Part shown: positions 61,579-64,000 of the stretch, piece after piece
Numbering within the stretch: position 1 is the first letter of the stretch
How the letters are laid out: each line of letters opens with the position of its first letter
DNA from: Xanthomonas euroxanthea
Lineage (GTDB): Bacteria > Pseudomonadota > Gammaproteobacteria > Xanthomonadales > Xanthomonadaceae
DNA length: 64,000 nucleotides
Reading direction: 5' to 3'
Assembly: GCF_900476395.1 (NCBI RefSeq)
Contig: NZ_UIHB01000001.1
Location: 835,385 to 899,384 of the forward strand
Program-made: the position numbers and the translations under genes
The notes under the pieces: generated by a model
Database searches by the model: none
What the model saw: only the letters and a program-made list of their open reading frames with translations
Told to the model about the DNA's origin: nothing

Positions 61579-62198
61579 TGCGTGTACGTCGCAGCGCAGC
61601 AGGCAGCCGTGGCAGCGCGGGCTTCACCTTGATCGAGCTGCTGGTCGCCCTGGCGGTGTTCGCGCTGGTGGCAGTGGCGGCGGTGGTGGTGATGCGGCAG
61701 AGCATCGACCAGCGCGATGCCGTGCGTGCGCGCCTGCAGCAGGTACGCGAGTTCCAGCTTGCCCATGGCCTGCTGCGCAGCGACCTGCAGCAGGCCGCAG
61801 TGCGGCGCACGCGCAATAGCGAAGGCAGCGCTGCACGCACCGCGTTCGTCGCAAGCCCGCCCGGTGTGCCGGGTCCGCTGTTCGGTTTTGTGCGACGCGG
61901 CTGGAGCAATCCGGATCAGGCACCGCGTGCGTCGCTGCAATACGTGGAATACCGCCTGGTCGACGGACGCCTGGAGCGCAGTGCGCGCCCCGCACTCGAC
62001 GGTGCGGTCGCCGGCACGCCGCAGGTGGTGTTGCATGGCGTGCGCTCGGCGGTGGTGGGGTTCCATTATCGCGCGCAGTGGAGCGATGGCTGGAGCGGGG
62101 GGCTCGACGCGCTGCCGGATGCGATCTCGCTGGAGCTGGACCTGGAGCAATGGGGCCGCGTACGCCAGTTGTTCCTGCTGCCGGAGGGGCGCGGATGA
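61575..62198 (+). CDS. xcsJ: Minor pseudopilin (GspJ-type)
   Basis: 207 residues. The site AG-FTLIELLVALAVFALV has Glu at +5, followed by the longer GspJ domain (DGRLERSARPALDGAVAG). The leader is rich in Arg and Ser. 4-nt overlaps with xcsI and xcsK indicate coupled translation. Confidence 0.88.
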   Translation: MMRVRRSAAGSRGSAGFTLIELLVALAVFALVAVAAVVVMRQSIDQRDAVRARLQQVREFQLAHGLLRSDLQQAAVRRTRNSEGSAARTAFVASPPGVPGPLFGFVRRGWSNPDQAPRASLQYVEYRLVDGRLERSARPALDGAVAGTPQVVLHGVRSAVVGFHYRAQWSDGWSGGLDALPDAISLELDLEQWGRVRQLFLLPEGRG

Positions 62199-63187
62199 CG
62201 GCCTTGAATGCACGCAGGCAGCAACGTGGCGTCGCACTGCTGACGGTGCTGTTACTGGTCGCGGTGATGACGCTGCTGATGGTCGCGGTGCTGGACGATC
62301 TGCGCTTTGGCCTGCGCCGCAGCGGCAACGGCGAGGCGATGACGCAGGCGCAGTGGTATGCGCTGGGCACCGAAACCGTTGCACGCGCGCGCCTGCAGGC
62401 ACTGGCCAGGCGTGATCCGATGCGCACCACGCTGGAAGGCGGCTGGAACGATCAGCCGATCATCTTCCCGCTGGACGACGGCACGGTGAGCGTGCGCCTG
62501 CGCGATCGCGGCGGCTGCTTCAATCTCAACAGCGTGGTCGCCGGTGCGCCCGAGCAATGGCAGCGCAGCGACGACGGCGCAGGCCAGTACCGCGCCTTGC
62601 TGGACGTGCTGGGCATCGCACCGCAACAGGCACAGGCGCTGACCGATGCGCTGGTGGACTGGATCGACAGCGACAGCCAACCCGGCATACAGGGGGCCGA
62701 AGACGCACACTATCTGCAATTGGCAGTGCCGCGACGCACCGGTGCGACCCTGCTGGCGGGCGTCGGCGAGCTGCGCGCCATTGCCGGCTACACGCCGCAG
62801 GTGATCGCGCAGTTGCGGCCGTATGTGTGTGCATTGCCGGAGGCGCGCCTGTCGCCGGTCAATATCAATACGCTGCGCCCGCAAGATGCGCCGGTGTTGG
62901 TGGCACTGACCGAAGGCGTTCTGGAACTGCCGGCCGCGCGCCGCGTCATCGCCGCGCGGCCGGCCGCAGGATGGCGCAACGTCAGGACCTTCCTGAGCCA
63001 GCCTGCGCTGATCCAGGCCGAGCCTTCCAATGCGGTGCTGGAACAGATCGCACTGCGCACCAGTTACTTCTCGCTCTACAGCCAGGTCGACCATGCAGGC
63101 GCGCAGGTGATGCTGGATGCCTTGCTGCAACAAGACCCTGCAGGGCGCGTGCGGCTGGTGGCGCGTCAATGGAGTTCCGACGAATGA
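62195..63187 (+). CDS. xcsK: Minor pseudopilin (GspK-type)
   Basis: 330 residues from ATG 62195. The N-terminus RG-VALLTVLLLVAVMTLL lacks the Glu at +5, which is the known feature of GspK. The large domain contains the SAM-like helical region (VNINTLRPQDAPVLVAL, AARRVIAARPAAGW) typical of GspK. It caps the pseudopilus. Confidence 0.9.
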   Translation: MTALNARRQQRGVALLTVLLLVAVMTLLMVAVLDDLRFGLRRSGNGEAMTQAQWYALGTETVARARLQALARRDPMRTTLEGGWNDQPIIFPLDDGTVSVRLRDRGGCFNLNSVVAGAPEQWQRSDDGAGQYRALLDVLGIAPQQAQALTDALVDWIDSDSQPGIQGAEDAHYLQLAVPRRTGATLLAGVGELRAIAGYTPQVIAQLRPYVCALPEARLSPVNINTLRPQDAPVLVALTEGVLELPAARRVIAARPAAGWRNVRTFLSQPALIQAEPSNAVLEQIALRTSYFSLYSQVDHAGAQVMLDALLQQDPAGRVRLVARQWSSDE

Positions 63188-64000
63188 GTACCAGCTTGCT
63201 GTTGCTGCCCGCCGATGCCACTGCGCCGGCGATTGCCGTGCGTGTGGATGCGCATGGTCAGGTGCTGTCGCAGCGCCCGGCCAGCGCGCCGTGGGAACCG
63301 TCCGCACGTACCGTGCTGGTGGTGCCGGGCGTGGATGTACACCTGCGCTGGCTGTGCTTGCCCGGCCGCAGCATCGCGCAATCGGTCGCGGCTGCACGCC
63401 TGCACCTGGCCGAGCACCTGGCGGTCGAGACGCCGGGCCTGCATGTGGTGATCGCCGATCGCGTCGAGGCCGATGGCACGCGTCTGGTCGCTGCGGTGGA
63501 CGACGCGGTGATGCAGCAGTGGCTGGCGCGTGCAGCGCAGCTGGGTGTCGTTCCCGACGCGGTGGTGCCCGATTGCCTGTTGCTGGAACCCGGCGCGGAC
63601 GCTGCGGCAGCAGTGATGGACTGGGATGGCCGCTGGCTGATCCGCGGCGCAGGGCTGGCCTGCAGCCTGGAGCCGGAGGCCGCGCGCATGCTGCTGGGCG
63701 AACGCGCACCGGCAGCGCCGCCGGCACCTGACGCCGCGCAAGCCATTGCCGGCTTTGCGCGAGGCGCCATGCGCGCGCCGATCAACCTGCTGCAGCACGC
63801 ATTCGCCGCAAGGCCGGCCGCTGCACAGACGGTCACTCCGCGCCGTCTTGCGGTGCTGGCCGCGCTGGTGCTGCTGTCGCCGCTGGTGCTGTTGCTGGCG
63901 CAGACACTGCGCTACGAAATCGGCGCGCGCCTGCTGCAATCGCGCGCCGCCGCGCAGTTGGGCGTGCGCGATGCGGCGGCGGTACCGGCCGCATTGCAGG
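63184..64000 (+). CDS. xcsL: Type II secretion protein L (GspL-type), 3' partial
   Basis: The frame is open from ATG 63184 to the right edge (272 residues visible). The cytosolic actin-like domain is recognisable (VLVVPGVDVHLRWLCLPGRS, VVIADRVEADGTRLVAAV) and a single membrane segment is visible at about 220-240 (LAVLAALVLLSPLVLLLAQ). GspL anchors the GspE ATPase to the platform. The 4-nt overlap with xcsK shows it belongs to the same operon. The rest, probably xcsM and xcsN, is outside the window. Confidence 0.88.
   Translation, partial: MSTSLLLLPADATAPAIAVRVDAHGQVLSQRPASAPWEPSARTVLVVPGVDVHLRWLCLPGRSIAQSVAAARLHLAEHLAVETPGLHVVIADRVEADGTRLVAAVDDAVMQQWLARAAQLGVVPDAVVPDCLLLEPGADAAAAVMDWDGRWLIRGAGLACSLEPEAARMLLGERAPAAPPAPDAAQAIAGFARGAMRAPINLLQHAFAARPAAAQTVTPRRLAVLAALVLLSPLVLLLAQTLRYEIGARLLQSRAAAQLGVRDAAAVPAALQ

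Overview
The window is high-GC, densely coded chromosomal DNA from a plant-associated gammaproteobacterium, almost certainly a Xanthomonas (Xanthomonadaceae). Support comes from the second type II secretion (xcs-type) cluster at the right end, a polygalacturonase gene preceded by a textbook HrpX plant-inducible promoter (PIP) box, the NadM-Nudix fusion next to a nicotinamide phosphoribosyltransferase, several large TonB-dependent receptors, and genus-style GGGAATC heptamer repeats between genes. No tRNA, rRNA, CRISPR array, prophage or insertion sequence was recognised. No gene is obviously broken; the first and last genes are cut by the window edges.

Layout. 1-6.2 kb: the end of a probable PQQ-linked alcohol oxidation locus (YVTN beta-propeller protein, zinc alcohol dehydrogenase with an altered active site, TonB-dependent receptor, convergent sigma-54 regulator). 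6.2-7.8 kb: a PfkB-family kinase whose 3' end has been copied twice downstream among palindromic repeats. 8.1-20.3 kb: cell shape and wall genes in one direction (mreBCD, mrdA, rodA, then mltB, rlpA, dacC), interrupted by the PIP-controlled polygalacturonase; heptamer repeats lie between mreB and mreC, inside the 3' end of mreC, and after dacC as a perfect 17-copy array. 20.4-27.5 kb: an LpxR-like outer membrane protein, a CsgG-like exported protein, ybeD-lipB-lipA and the tail-specific protease prc. 27.6-30.4 kb: TauE/SafE transporter with divergent LysR regulator, and an exported EEP-family phosphohydrolase.

30.5-35.3 kb: an NAD salvage locus, nadM-nudix and nadV, continuing almost without gaps into a radical SAM protein and a methyltransferase fused to a nucleotidyltransferase-like domain. 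nadM and nadV share a hairpin with the core CGGAYAGACCG about 26 nt before each start codon. This is the best candidate for an undescribed system in the window. 35.4-41 kb: exported small proteins, a DUF-type secreted protein with a possible transglutaminase-like fold, gnd, a Gfo/Idh/MocA oxidoreductase and a BON-domain protein. 41.2-45 kb: a three-gene phosphorelay (CHASE3-like sensor kinase, single-domain receiver, REC-kinase-REC hybrid). 45-48 kb: folK, a convergent pteridine reductase, a divergent MidA-family methyltransferase and a VanZ-like protein.

48.0-49.2 kb has no gene and is built of duplicated palindromic elements. 49.2-54.5 kb: a 2OG-Fe(II) oxygenase divergent from a lipoprotein gene followed by a TonB-dependent receptor. 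54.6-64 kb: type II secretion genes xcsC to xcsL (the last partial), with short overlaps typical of one operon; the lipoprotein and receptor just upstream may be functionally tied to it.
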